Assembly: GCA_024036415.1 (NCBI GenBank)
Contig: JAMWET010001356.1
Coordinates: forward strand, 399,501 to 463,500
Direction of reading: 5' to 3'
DNA length: 64,000 nt
DNA from: Prochilodus magdalenae
Lineage: Eukaryota; Chordata; Actinopteri; Characiformes; Prochilodontidae
How positions within the stretch are numbered: position 1 is the first letter of the stretch; each line of letters starts with the position of its first letter. Shown piece after piece: positions 12,481 through 24,364 of this stretch. The notes below the pieces were generated by a model that was not told where the DNA came from, searched no databases, and worked only from the letters and a program-made list of their open reading frames with translations. Made by a program: the position numbers and the translations under genes.

Positions 12481-13364
12481 AGACTATCGATGCAGGCTAC
12501 ATGCTGGGTATGGGCTTAAATTCTGCTAGGAAAACGGCCACTCTTGCGCTAGCTTCCAGCAATAGATTAGCAGTATTCATCGATCATGTATGTACGTTAT
12601 ACACTACATATTTAAAAGTGTAGAAGTTTAGGTGATATTCTCTTTTAGGGTGGAAAAGTAAGCAGAGCATTACCATTTTTTGAGTAGAGGTGAATCACTT
12701 TTCTGCAAAGGACAGAAAGAGAAGCAAAGTGAGAGAGAAAGTATAAAAGACAAAACGGAAAGAGCAAAAGAGCAAGAGGAGGCTGAAATTCGGAGGAGGA
12801 ATAATCAATCTTGCTTTTCTGTCAGCTCTCTCTCTCCGTTATAGGGCCTCAGAGGAGTTTGCACATACACTTACACAGCACCTCGAGCCCTTGGCTACCC
12901 ACATACACACACACGACGTGTCTGCCCGCGGCTGACGCATCCACGCCCATCCCACCCACAAAGTCCAAGGTGAACTTGTGAACCAGCAGTAAACGTAATG
13001 TGGGATATTCATGCGCTCTCCTGTGGCACTGCAGGCCGCGTGGCTGTACAGGAGTTTTAGAATAGAAGAAGATCACAAACAAGCAGCACTAAGAAAGGGC
13101 CTGAGTGCTTAGCTGCATCTGTGAAGTTCGTATTAGGTTCATTTTGTGGGATTTTATTTATTCACACAGAAAAGACTTAAACCTGCAATCAGGGGCCTCT
13201 TTTAGCATGTCGGTATATCACCATAGTTTATCTACAGCACAGTCTCTTTTCCAGACTTCATGCTAACTTGTTGAATGGGTCATTTGTTGTTTTGTTATTG
13301 CTGTTATTATTAGTAGTAAAAGTAGGTGTAGTATTTTTAGTAGCAGCATTCTTCAGATAGTAAG

Positions 13365-14160
13365 GGTAAAGCTACCTAAAAACAGGACTATCCAATGGGA
13401 CCATCCAATTAGTCAGTTATTTTTAAGGTATCCTTTGTACATGTTTTTTTGTACATTTTGTGTGCTTATCAGACCAAGTCGGAGTCGCTCTAGAATGCCA
13501 CAGTCTATTGTATATAGTGGTTTAATACACCAAACATGTCCCAAACATCTCTATTTTTGTCAATTTTTACTTTTGTGCAATATTTAAACACAGCATCTGC
13601 CGTTTACATAGTGTGAAAATTTCATGATGAATGAATTTTGATGAACCAAAATTAATGGACCCAGATCGACTAGAAAAAAATCTGGATAAAAAAAAGATTT
13701 TTTTTTCTTTCCTGAAAAGTGGCCATTTTGGAGATACTTGTTTTACTTTGTACAGCAACAATAATAAAAATGAATATATATTTGGCTAAAGGTCTCTGGA
13801 AACATATTCAAACATAGTCAAATATACAAATAATCATATACTACTAAACTTGACAACTGAATTAAACATTCAGCAATTTTGAATTAATACAATGACAGAA
13901 CATAAAAAAAGAAGAAAAAACAAATCTAACTAATCAGAGAGCCTGGTAAGCATAAAGCTACACAAAATCAGGACCATCCAATGTGACCTCCAGGGATAAC
14001 ATCCAATTGGACCATCCGATAATATAAAAACGAGAAAAAAATACTATGAAATACTTTTTATCTATTTGATCTTTTGTAGCTATACTTTTATATCTTTTTG
14101 TGAGCTTATTAGACCAAAATATCGCCATTTTAGAATGTCGCTGTTATTAAGGTAGTACTA
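13365..14160. repeat. Diverged directly repeated module (two copies)
   Basis: Copy 1 (about 13365-13520) and copy 2 (about 13945-14160) share, in the same order, AAAGCTAC..AAAA.CAGGAC, CCATCCAAT, then TTTTTGT..., GAGCTTAT.AGACCAA and TAGAATG.C.. . They are separated by about 430 bp. No ORF or terminal inverted repeats are seen, and the origin is unknown. Confidence 0.5.
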
Positions 14161-15691
14161 ACAATATAGCACTGTTTCTATGCCACATTTTTTTGTATAG
14201 AATCACTGAATACATAAAATATGCTATGAGGCACGAAACAACAGTTTTCTCAACACCAACATGTAAATATTTCACAGTGGCAGTGCTGCTATAGAAGTGT
14301 GCTTTTGTTTGTAACGCTTTTAGGTTGGAAATGTTTTACATATGGTAATTTTGGGATGCTTTTAAATGCTTTATAAATAAGCCCCAGTTGCAATTTTCAT
14401 GGACGCGTTGCAATGTATGCTTATGTCTTGGGAATAAATTTCCTACCTTGAACTGTAAAAACAGACCCTTTATTAAAAAGAGACTGTCGCTAATATTAAA
14501 TGCAAGCTTGTTGAAGTATATTCGTATAATGCAAATAACCTACGCACTCTGGTTCCCAAAAGCACTTCTGCATTATTAGCTATGTTGGTACTTTTCAGTG
14601 AATTATCCTTTAATTGATTACAAGCAGGTGATTCTGTAAGCTTATCAATGTTCACAGTGCTAGACTGTCTCTTTTCCCTATTGGGCGACTTTCAAAATAG
14701 ATCTTATATAGTTTTCAGAAAACAATATGAGCTTAACAGATCTGTGGAGATTGCATACTGAGTATTCCAATTCTCTGTAAGGCCGTTCCATATTGTTGTG
14801 ATCTGACAAACACAAAACAAAAGGGTATTTGAGACCCTGATTATGGACACTATCCAGCATGCGCTTGTATTCTGTCTCAGGTTCTAAAACCACTTCAAAA
14901 GCCTTAGGTCTTGGGATCTGGCAGGTTTTCATGTATTCGAAAACAATGTGTTCACAAAAAGTAAAAACACCATGCTTGTCTCTTTAGTGCATGCGGAGAC
15001 TAGGAAATATTTTCCCCTTCAAATTAAGGGATAAACTTATATACCAAACTCCAGAAACCAATTAACCATTAACCACAACCAATCTGTCCTTATCAACGGA
15101 TAACTAACAACCAACAGCCCATTGGTAAAGGTTTCTGGATTATATTGATAAAAGTCCGTCAAACAAGCCCTTGTGTTATTGCTTGGCCAACAACAACTCA
15201 GCATGCAGTCAAGGCTTTTTTAAAGAGACTGATTGATCCAGAGAATAATGTGGTGGAGTTGGTTGGGCTGTCCTTTTCTAAGAAACATTGATTCTGGGGT
15301 TCTTCACATTCTGCTGTTTGCTAAAATAACATGCCAGTTGTCTCAGCATGGAGTTGTGGAGGTTCCTAAAGGTTCTGTTCTGTGATAATTCATCCCATGT
15401 AGCTTGAATATTCCACAGTGTTCCTGCAGATTGTGTGGTAGGGGTGGAGGTGGAGTGACGCACAACATGTGTCAACAAACGTATCTTGGCCTTGACCACG
15501 GTGCCTCCACACATGGATTCGCAACCACCAAGACAAAAGCGGGACTTGTCATTGAAGATGCCCCACTGCCATTCTGAGTCACTCCATGACAGTCTTTCAC
15601 AAAACCACTGGAGTCCTTGGTGAAGTCGACGTGGTGTTTAGGGCAGTTGTCATAACGCCCTTTGTGCATTGAGTCCTGTGCCGTGCAGCTA

Positions 15692-16874
15692 CAGTGGGGT
15701 GCGAAAATTTGGGCAACGTTGTTAATTTTCCTGATTTACCTTTATAAAGCATTGATTGTTTGGATAAAAAAATTGCGTTAAATATATCATATAGGGGACA
15801 AACACAGTGATATTGGAGAAGTGAAATGAAGTTTATGTGATTTACAGAAAGTGTGCAATAATTGGTTAAACAAAAGTAGGCAGGTGCATAAATTTGGGCA
15901 CTGTTGTCATTTTATTGATTTCAAAACCTTAAGAACTAATTATTGGAACTCAAATTTGGTTTAGTAAGTTCACTGACCCTTGACCTCCATACACAGGTGA
16001 CTCCAATTATGAGAAAGTGTATTTAAGGGGGGCAATTGTACGTTTTTCTCCTCTTTGCATCGTCTCTGAAGAGTCGCAGCATGGGAGTCTCAAAACAACT
16101 TTAAAATTACCTGAAAACAAAGACTGTTCACCGTCATTGTTTAGGGGAAGAAAGCTATCTCAGAGATTTCAGCTTTCAGTCTCCACTGTGAGAAACATTG
16201 TGAGAAAATGTAAGACCACAGGCACAGTTCAAGTCAAGGCTCAAAGTGGCAGACCAAGAAAAATCTCAAATAAACAGAAGCGAAGGATGTTGAGAACAGT
16301 CAGAGTCAACCCACAGACCAGCACCAAAGACCTACAACATGATCTTGCTGCTGAGGGAGTCACTGTGCATTGTTCAACTATTCGGCGCACTTTACACAAG
16401 GAGATGCTGTATGGGAGAGTGATGCAGAGGAAGCCTTTTCTCCGCCCACATCACAAACAGAGCCGTTTGAGGTATGCTAAAGCACATTTGGCTTCATTTT
16501 GGAATAAAGTGCTGTGTTATTTGTGCATAACAAGGGCCGTTATGCATGGAGGAAAAAGAACACAGCACTCCAAGAAAAACACCTGCTACCTACAGTACAA
16601 TTTGGTGGTGGTTCCATCATGCTGTGGGGCTGTGTGGCCAGTACAGGGACTGGGAATCTTGTTAAAGTTGAGGGACGCATGGATTCCAATCAATATCAGC
16701 AGATTCTGGAGACCAATGTCCAGGAATCCGTGACAAAGCTGAAGCTGCGCCAGGGCTGGATCTTCCAACAAGGCCCCTATAAGATATATTTAACTTAATT
16801 TTTAAAATTTTTTATCCAAACAATCAATGCTTTATAAAGGTAAATCAGGAAAATTAACAACGCTAACCCCACTG
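15692..16874 (+). mobile_element. Tc1-like transposon, internally deleted sibling of 8476-9984
   Basis: The element starts CAGTGGGGTGCGAAAATTTG right after TA (15690-15691). It ends in a shortened right terminus (CTAACCCCACTG) before TA (16875-16876). It is 1183 bp, against 1509 bp in the sibling. The left arm keeps the inner direct repeat (GGTGCATAAATTTGGGCAC); the right arm retains only about 75 bp, so the inner right repeat is lost. Confidence 0.88.
16081..16770 (+). pseudogene. Tc1-type transposase pseudogene in the nested element
   Basis: The longest open stretch keeps the bipartite DNA-binding domain: GRKLSQRFQLSVSTVRNIVR (first helix-turn-helix), SGRPRK (basic hook) and DLQHDLAAEGVTVHCSTIRR (second helix-turn-helix). 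FLRPHHKQSRLRYAKAHL follows. A 9 bp deletion removes DKP and a further deletion at about 16515 removes the WTDETKIE segment with the first catalytic aspartate. The frame shifts there. The FGGGSIMLWGCVASTGTGNL part continues in another frame and keeps the QYQQILE region that the sibling lacks. The 3' third, with the remaining catalytic residues, is deleted after IFQQG. It could at most give a DNA-binding fragment. Confidence 0.85.
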
Positions 16875-17173
16875 TATCTGCTGTGGTGCTGCCACTAACA
16901 GCAGAAGCTTTTATGACATCCCCATCTAAATCCTAATCAGTGTTTTGTAACTTGTGGTCTGCCACTGAGTTGTTGTGGTCCATAAATGCTTTCTAAACAC
17001 CTTTCAATATCTCACTTAAAGCTGATCATGAAATATCTAGAAGGGAAGAAAATTCTCAACTGCTTTGTTGCCATGTAGCATCCTACTACAGTACCATGCT
17101 CTGGTACCAAGGCATATTGCATGGGTAGGATATGTACAAACTTATGCTAATCACTTAATCACTAGGATAGTTT

Positions 17174-17320
17174 TATTCAATTCAATTCAAATCAACTTTA
17201 TTGTCATTATATCAATACATGATTGTACAGTATAACGAAACACAGTCAGGCTGCTTCTCAAGTGCAGTTACAAGAAGATATGTGTATAGAATATATGTGT
17301 TGAATTCTGCAATATTTTCT
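17174..17320 (-). mobile_element. LINE 3' end (L2/Rex1-like)
   Basis: On the minus strand the sequence runs through TACAATCATGT... to ATAATGACAATAAAGTTGAT and ends in TTGAATTGAATTGAA. A CAATAAAG box followed by a short tandem tail is the usual 3' end of fish L2/Rex1-type non-LTR elements. No coding part remains. Confidence 0.6.
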
Positions 17321-19059
17321 AGTGCAAAGTTACACTGAACATTGATTTCTAGTCTGGTAGTAATAACTGAAGTCTGATGTTACTTTTAATGTTATTAAAA
17401 GTCATTCAGCTCTGAGTGTCACAACTCTTTCCAGTGTTTCAGACTTTGCACTCACAACTCAAAGTGACACTTGAGCAGTTTTTCACCGTTGGTAATTTCA
17501 ATAATTCTAAGATTTTCTTGGAGCCTGCCACTTCATTTTACAGTACAGTGCAAAAAAAATTCTTTGAGCGGCAGTTCTTCAGCCAGTAGGAAGTCCTCAG
17601 GCCTTGAGGGGGGCAGGCTGAATGTACGAAGGAGAGGTAGGGAAAGGAATAATCACCTCAGTGTTTCTGGGATGTGAGCGACTCTTTGGGGAACTGTGGG
17701 CAAGGCCTGCTGGCTTATTGAAACTGATCCCTTTAAACTGAGAGCAAATTGAAAATCTGTTTCCCTCTCCCTTGAGCTTATCGAAGTGGCACAATTAAAG
17801 GAGACAATTGCTGTTTGGAATTAAGTTCAAGGCACTGGTGTTAACTCCCCTGCTCCCCATCCCTATCCAGCTTTTTCCCCACCTCTACTATCTGTCTTAG
17901 AACCATCTATTACCCCATCCCAGCTCCCGCGGTAATGACTTTCATACAAACGTCCATAACGGCAGTCATCAAGGTGCCTCAAAAGAATGCATTGAGAACT
18001 TGAGAACAACAGGAGAAAGAAAGGGGGCTACCTAGCTTAGTGACACCCCCTGTGCGCTACGTCCCTTGCCTGCTGACTAATATTTCTCTCAGCCTTTCTG
18101 TCTTTTGTCTCTAATGTATTTCAGCTCAGCTGGCTGCCAGCAGCTCTTAGAGGAAATTACGCATAACCTTGAACTGACACCCACTCTAGAGAAGTTTTAA
18201 TTTCTTTTGATACAGCAATGCTTTGACATTCCGGACTTTGATCTAGACACAGAGCCAGTTAAACACATTATTTCATTATTTCATCATAAGGATTGGAAAA
18301 ATTACTTTCCTTATCGTGGTTCATCTAAAAAGGCCTGGCAACTTCCAAAGCCGGAAGAGAAAATATTAAATCTGTTGCAAGAGGTGAAATATTTAGTTCA
18401 TGTAGTCCTGACCTACAGTGCCTGGGACATTCAATTTGTTTAATGGAATGTCAAGGTGAGGTAGGCGCATCACTGAACACCATTCATCAAATAAACTGCT
18501 TGCGATTTCTCAGTTGGGAGTGGATGAAATAAACAGAGCAAAGGGGCTGATATGTACCTGCTCCTTAAAAGCCACAGTGAAGGACCAGCAGGTCAGGGCT
18601 CTAAAGATTTTCAAACAATAAAGTGGTAATGATAAGGGCATGCGAATTATTGCTATTGTTGGCTGATGACCACAATTCAGTCGCTGCCCACCGCAATGGC
18701 CTCATATGAGGTATAACATGAATTTACTTTTATGCTTTGGTGTGTGGTGCTACAAAGCTACAGCATACTAAATGGCCAGTGCATATTAAGACACGAATTA
18801 ATCTCACATTATACCCCTATGTTAGTTCTATGAGCAAGATTCTTCTTAAACTAAATAACTATTAATAAAACGGAAATACATAAGTTATTTAGAATGATTT
18901 AATGTCAAATGTGCCATTGGAAAGAAGCTTACAGATTTAGAATTGATCACAGTGGTGACAGGAAACCAGTATAGCAAGTGTATACTCCAATCCCAATTAA
19001 TAAATAGCAAAAAAATTTGCTAGCATAGCAAAAGGAATTTATAACCATTCTTCCAGAAG

Positions 19060-19515
19060 CACGTTTGTGGGGTCAGACGAGAATGCCTAGCTTGTAGCCT
19101 CTGCTCTAATACAGCCAAAGGTGTTCTACCGGGTTGAGGTCAGGACTCTGATTAGGCCAGTCACATTTGTCCACACCAAACTCGCTGATCCATTTCATGG
19201 GCCTTGCTTTGTGCACTGGTGCACATGCTGGAATAGGAAGGGGCCATCCCCAAATTGTTTCCACAAAGTTGCTGAAGAATTAAGAAGCCAAGCTCCTGAC
19301 ATACAACCCCTACCAAACTTTACACTTGTCACCACGCACCAGTCAGACAAGTAGCGTTCTCCTGGCAACCACCAAAGAAGAAGAAGCACCGGAGAAGCGT
19401 GATTCATCACTCCAGGGAACACATGTCTATTGTTCTTGAGTACACAATGCAGCATTCGCTGACCCTGCTCTGTAATGTTGCGTGGTCTATCACTTTGTGG
19501 TTGAGTTGCTATCAT
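19060..19515 (-). pseudogene. Tc1-type transposase relic
   Basis: On the minus strand, ATQPQSDRPRNITEQGQRML is the DNA-binding region of the same lineage as 11965-12480. After a large internal deletion, LPGERYLSD and TSVKFGRG follow. A further deletion leads to LWKQFGDGPFLFQHVHQCTK, the segment around the second catalytic aspartate (normally QHDNAPVHK), here changed to HVHQC. The upstream plus-strand text TTGTCCACACCAAACTCGCT is the inverse of the QKWF-GV part. It is dead. Confidence 0.75.
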
Positions 19516-19824
19516 TCCTGTGTATATATATATATAAATTTAAAGATCAAAATTTATAATGTATATTTTACATTTTAGTTTGCATTTAGCTCCCAGACTT
19601 TCTGGAGACGTGCCTATGGGTTCATTTGTAACATTTGTGCTCACTCTGCTTTCACATGAATTGTTAATAAATAGTAGGTGCTGGAAACAAAACTCAAGTT
19701 TTCGTTTGTAGAAGAGGTCTGAATGACGCTTGTACAAAATCATTCCTCAAAGTCTGAACAAAATATATTATGCTTAATTTTATAAAGCATGGCTGAGTAA
19801 GGTCGAAGGTAATTTTGATCTTAC

Positions 19825-19968
19825 CACCATCCACATCCTCACTGCCAAAGTGGTTCCTGTAGAAGAGCATGAGCTCAATCCTGTAGCACTTGTAAAGGGT
19901 GACTAAGAAAATCAGCAACAGCAGAATGGCTCCCAGTCCACCCGCCAGCTCTACTGTGTACATGAGTT
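19825..19968 (-). CDS. il1rapl1: IL1RAPL1-type receptor, transmembrane exon
   Basis: This exon is 144 bp. The acceptor CTCTCAGCAG is followed by AA, which with the G of the previous exon makes a glutamate codon. The peptide reads [15 protein letters not shown], then a leucine-rich hydrophobic run ([10 protein letters not shown]), then [17 protein letters not shown] and an acidic SEDVDG. One G is left before a GTAAGA donor (phase 1). The hydrophobic run is a single-pass type I transmembrane helix, and the basic YKCYRIE after it is the cytoplasmic stop-transfer side. The family reads [14 protein letters not shown] at this point, matching almost exactly. The exon is symmetric (phase 1 at both ends), so skipping would keep frame. 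Its upstream intron end contains a long CT microsatellite. Confidence 0.95.
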
Positions 19969-19993
19969 CTGCTGAGAGACAGAGAAATAAAGA

Positions 19994-20043
<50 letters not shown>

Positions 20044-20055
20044 CAGAGAGAGAGA
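19969..20055 (-). repeat. (CT)n microsatellite forming the polypyrimidine tract of the TM exon
   Basis: On the plus strand GA repeats run from 19990 to 20055 with a CAGAG interruption. On the gene strand this is a CT tract that leads, through TTTATTTCTCTGTCTCTCAG, into the CAG acceptor at 19969. The tract continues as imperfect CT to about 20075. Confidence 0.92.
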
Positions 20056-21359
20056 AAAGAAGAGGATACATTTATTCTGCTGCATTCTACTAACTTTTAC
20101 AATGCAATATAAAATTAAGTGCAGGTTGATCTCTGAACAATCACTGTACCCACTGAACATAAATTGAATGGAGAGTGTGGTTAGAGGGCTGATGTGGGGT
20201 CACCATGAACCAGTGAGATCAAATGATTAGTGTTCAGACAGCCGATTTCGTAGATGATCGAAAACTCCCCCCTCACTCTAGTTGACATCATCACAGTTGC
20301 CATGACAACAGCCCATGAAGGCTAAGCAAGGGAATATTCCGGAGTGGGAGAATATAGAGTGCTTGCTCTCTGCAACTGTCACCTCTGTAATATAGAGGGC
20401 GGTCACACACCAGTGGAGGAAGCAAGGCAGAGACGGATTTAAGCCATTCTGCCAATTCGACATAGTTAAGGCACATTTTCCCATGTGAAAGAACAGCAGT
20501 TGTATAGCTTTGTCGCAAAGAATAAATTGCAATGGTCCTAATCTTCCAAACCACTTAAGGAAAATCGAATTAGGTCTAACTCATCATTGCTTCAGTTACC
20601 ATTTTCCCATAGAGCTGCAGCTAGGATGTATGTTAAAGGTGGATAAAAAATGGGAGGAAGTAGCATGTGAGCTGGACTGTGTGTGTATCCAGATGCTTGC
20701 AGGCTTTCGCTGGCTGCGTTATGCTGGCCTTCTCAGACTGTAGACATGGCCCATTGACTGACTAATGTTAGCATGGACTGCATTTATCCTGAGCCAACAA
20801 AGAAACCCAAACAAGCCCGTTCCAGCCCACAGTGGCCAAGAAAAGACAAAAAGACAACGAGCACATATGTGCACAATCAACATCGCACACACATAAACAC
20901 TTCCCCACTACAGCCTAAAATATTTGTGGGAACTTGATAAGACGTCAATGTTTAGTTTATGTGTCGGTTCAAATTCTGATAAACATACATAAATACATAC
21001 ATACATATACACATCCTGTTGTATCAGCATAAGAATAGTAAAATAGAAAGCTAAATAGAAACATAATTATATAATTATACTATTACTTTGTATTTGTTTA
21101 TTCATCATTTATCTGTGATCTAATGATGGCTATTAAACTGCCATAACAAAAGACACAGAATAACAGTATGTAAATTGATTATGAAGTGCCATTACCTTAG
21201 TGGATGGATTGGAAACGGCTGCACGAATACAAGTGACTCACTTTCACATTTAATGCAGTAGGCCCCATACGCATGTCCTTACAGCATTCTCTAGCTTCCA
21301 TAGGATGTGGGAGCAGAAGACTCTTTAGAAAGCCTGTGCTAGCACCACAACGTGACCCA

Positions 21360-21790
21360 GCATCTCATATGGACTTGTAAGGTTGCTGATTGGACCCAAA
21401 AGACTGTCAATGTTTGGCATGATCCAGTGATTCAGGGTTCCAACTGTTTCAAGGTAATGGGTTTGTGTAAAGTGCAGACCTCATAAAGCCATGGAGCCCA
21501 GCTGTCAACAAGGCACTCCGCAGACTGGTGGTGGTTTCATACTGGTGTGGGTTGCGTTCTCATTGCATGGGTTAGGTCCACTGGTCCACATAAACATGTC
21601 ATTGACCGTTACCTGCCATGTTTTACTGCCACTTCTACTGACACTTCTTGACACTGCTTAATGGACTTCATGTCCTACAAAATATTCCAGCAGGACAGTG
21701 AACCATGCCATTGTGCCCAAATTGTCCAGAATTGGTTCCAGAAACATTTTGGACAAATGGTGTGGCCTGCTGTGGAGATGAGATGAGCCT
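21360..21790 (+). pseudogene. Tc1-type transposase relic (C-terminal half, another lineage)
   Basis: The plus strand reads in pieces a GGG-type motif (TGGTGGTGGTTTCATACTGG), VIDRYLPC, and then IFQQDSEPCHCAQIVQNWFQ followed by KHFGQMVWPA. FQQD keeps the second catalytic aspartate, and W(E/P)A near the end corresponds to the WPAQSPDLN motif. Stops and frame changes separate the pieces. Confidence 0.65.
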
Positions 21791-22266
21791 AATCATAGCA
21801 TTCTACTATAATACCTCATTTGAAATTTCAGTGTTCAACCTCACTCACAAGATAACAACCTGTACAGGTGTGGGCATTCCCAAGTCATCCCCTGAGGTAA
21901 CACCACTTCATAATCAGTTAACATACTGCTATCCAATGGCATTTACTATGTCAGTGTATTGTCACTATATGGCAACCAGTGCTGTCAAAACAGGTTTCAT
22001 TCTGCACATTAGGTGATGGTGTATTATTACACACACGTCAGCTTTAGACATGATAACATGATGTTGGTCAGGCTGGCAGTGTTCATGTATGATCTGGAAC
22101 CGGATCCTGTAGGTGGGGTTAGGCCAGGCATGGAAGAACATGAACTGTTTTCAGGTTCTACTAACGCTACCCCTAACTCCGTACTCCATTCTGTACACGG
22201 TGGATACACTTCATCATCTATGTGCACTCCAATCTTTCTGTTCCCTTTCTCTGTCATTTCCCCTTT

Positions 22267-22267
22267 G

Positions 22268-22307
<40 letters not shown>
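22267..22307. repeat. (TC)n microsatellite
   Basis: Uninterrupted CT run within a broader pyrimidine-rich region (22220-22640) that also contains shorter CT runs at 22410-22460 and 22565-22625. Confidence 0.93.
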
Positions 22308-22310
<3 letters not shown>

Positions 22311-24364
22311 CCTTCACACCACAGATCACGAGCCCTAGCCATATCGGCCATGTCCGTCATGGCTGTGAGATTAAGCTAAAGAGGCTCATCTCTCACCCAG
22401 CGTCTCCCTTTCTCCCTCTCTCTCTGCCTCTCTCTCTCTTTCTCTGCCTCTCTCTCCCAGCCGCTACGGCTAGATTAAGACAAATTATCTGTGAACTGGC
22501 AGGGCTGCGCCTCACTTATGTGCCGATAGATTTGACAAAGCCGCTTGGAGTTGCGTGATTCATCATTTCTCTCTCCTTCTGTCTTTCTGTCTCTCCCTCT
22601 CTCTCTCTCCCACCTTTTCTCTCTTCCCTGTCTCTATCTTCTGTGTGTCACACTTTCTCTTCTAAATGTGGAGAGGTCTATTTGGGCATAAGGCTGCCTT
22701 CTCACTTTCTCACTGTTGACGTTTGGGTAGGGGGTTTGCTGAGGGATCGTCTGGGCCAGTGGCCACCCCGATTCACCTGCTCTGCACCTCTCTCTTCTGG
22801 GAAAAAGAAAGGAAGGATGACTCAGCTGATAGGAAGGAGGGAAAGGGAGGAGGGAAGACAAATGGTGCTCATTGTTCAGAGGCTCTGTGTCAAGCAAATA
22901 GAAAAGAAGCTGCCTGATTTGCCTTCCCGACACCAAATGCCTCTTCTTGTATGTTTGTGTGGCTGGGAAAAGGGGGGTTGGTTGGGTTGGGCGGGTTAAG
23001 TGTTTTGTTTAAGGTTTGCAAACGTGAAGCTCACAGACACAAGCTAAGTGAAGAATGCTGTGCTGAGGCCTGCATCTCAAAGCTTCATCATTATTTAGTT
23101 GATACTCTGTCTTTAGGATTGGCATAAACAGGATTGGCACAAAAACAACTCCACAAGAACTGAGTTAGCTTCCCCTATGACCAACATTCATGTATCAACT
23201 CACACAGGAGATGGCAACTAATCAAACAGTTACACATATCAATGTAGGCCAACATAAAGCCTACAAGAACTTCTCCTGCACATGCACACACAAGTGTTTA
23301 AGCACTTACCGTATTAATGGTGTTATTTTATTCCTTAATGGTTTTACAATGTAGATTTATATAACAAAATACACATAATTTAATATAAATCAGTTCAAAA
23401 GTCTGCCTTGGGATTCTGCCACAGCAAGGAATTCTGGAAATTCGAAACCACTTTGCAAATCACTTTGCATGTAATCAGTACATCTTCTTGTAACCTAATC
23501 TATTACAGACACACAAAAACAAATATGTACACACTCTTATGTTGTCAACTTAACTGTAAAATAAACCACATAGTTCAAAATATTTTATGTTTTTGGGAGC
23601 CCGTTTTGATACCCTCCTACAACCTTCAACCCTTCTACCCTTTAAAAAAGGTGTCCCATTGCTGGAGGTAAGTGGCATGGCAAAAATATTCATGATACAT
23701 GATATGACATGATATTTATTATTTTCTGAAATCTCATTAGGTGGATCTGAGAATTAATTAAGTTCATTTTATAATATGTGTACATACTGTGATGCAGTAA
23801 ATCCAGTAAAACAGGACTGAACACTTTGGTCAGTGTTCTACAAGTAATGCCAGTACCCAATATATATTCAGATGTACTGTAACATAAGTTATCATGAAAC
23901 AAATATACATACAGTCATATTGCCCAGTCATACCCACAAATATTTGGTTGTAGAATTTCTGTTGTTGCTAGGTGATGAAACTCTGGCTGCCCAACGGGCA
24001 AAATGCACCAGTCAAGGGTCAGTTCTGTGGTATTTACCACAATAAACAATCATGAGGATACTACATGTTGTCATGTGACACATAACAACAACAGTAGCTA
24101 AACATGAACCTGAATTTGGAAGTTCACTAAACAAAGCATCTGGAAAACAGAACATACATTTGTCTATGTGGCAATCATTACAAACACAAATAGCCTTTAC
24201 TGCCTTAAGACTGACTAAGTAAAAAGACTGAGGGGACGATCAGCAGTTTCAGGTGCAAATGAGATGCATTGTCTGTGTGTTACGTGTGAGTTTATGAGAT
24301 GTGGGCATACTAAAAAACTAAATAAGTGGGATGTGCAAAAGTTCAAGCAATTCTCACGTCCAAT

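Larger units (their letters stand above)
15328..16915 (-). mobile_element. Tc1-like relic (2026-2791 family), split by a nested Tc1 element
   Basis: 15328-15691 matches the minus orientation of the 2026-2791 relic: CATGCCAGTTGTCTCAGCAT, GGTTCCTAA, then ACCAAGACAAAAGCG and CATTCTGAGTCACTCCATGA. After the insertion at 15692-16874 the match resumes at about 16877 (GTGGTGCTGCCACTAACAGC). The outermost termini are eroded. Minus-strand peptides such as DCHGVTQNGSG are shadows of the WSHSEWQQ region in another frame. Confidence 0.7.
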
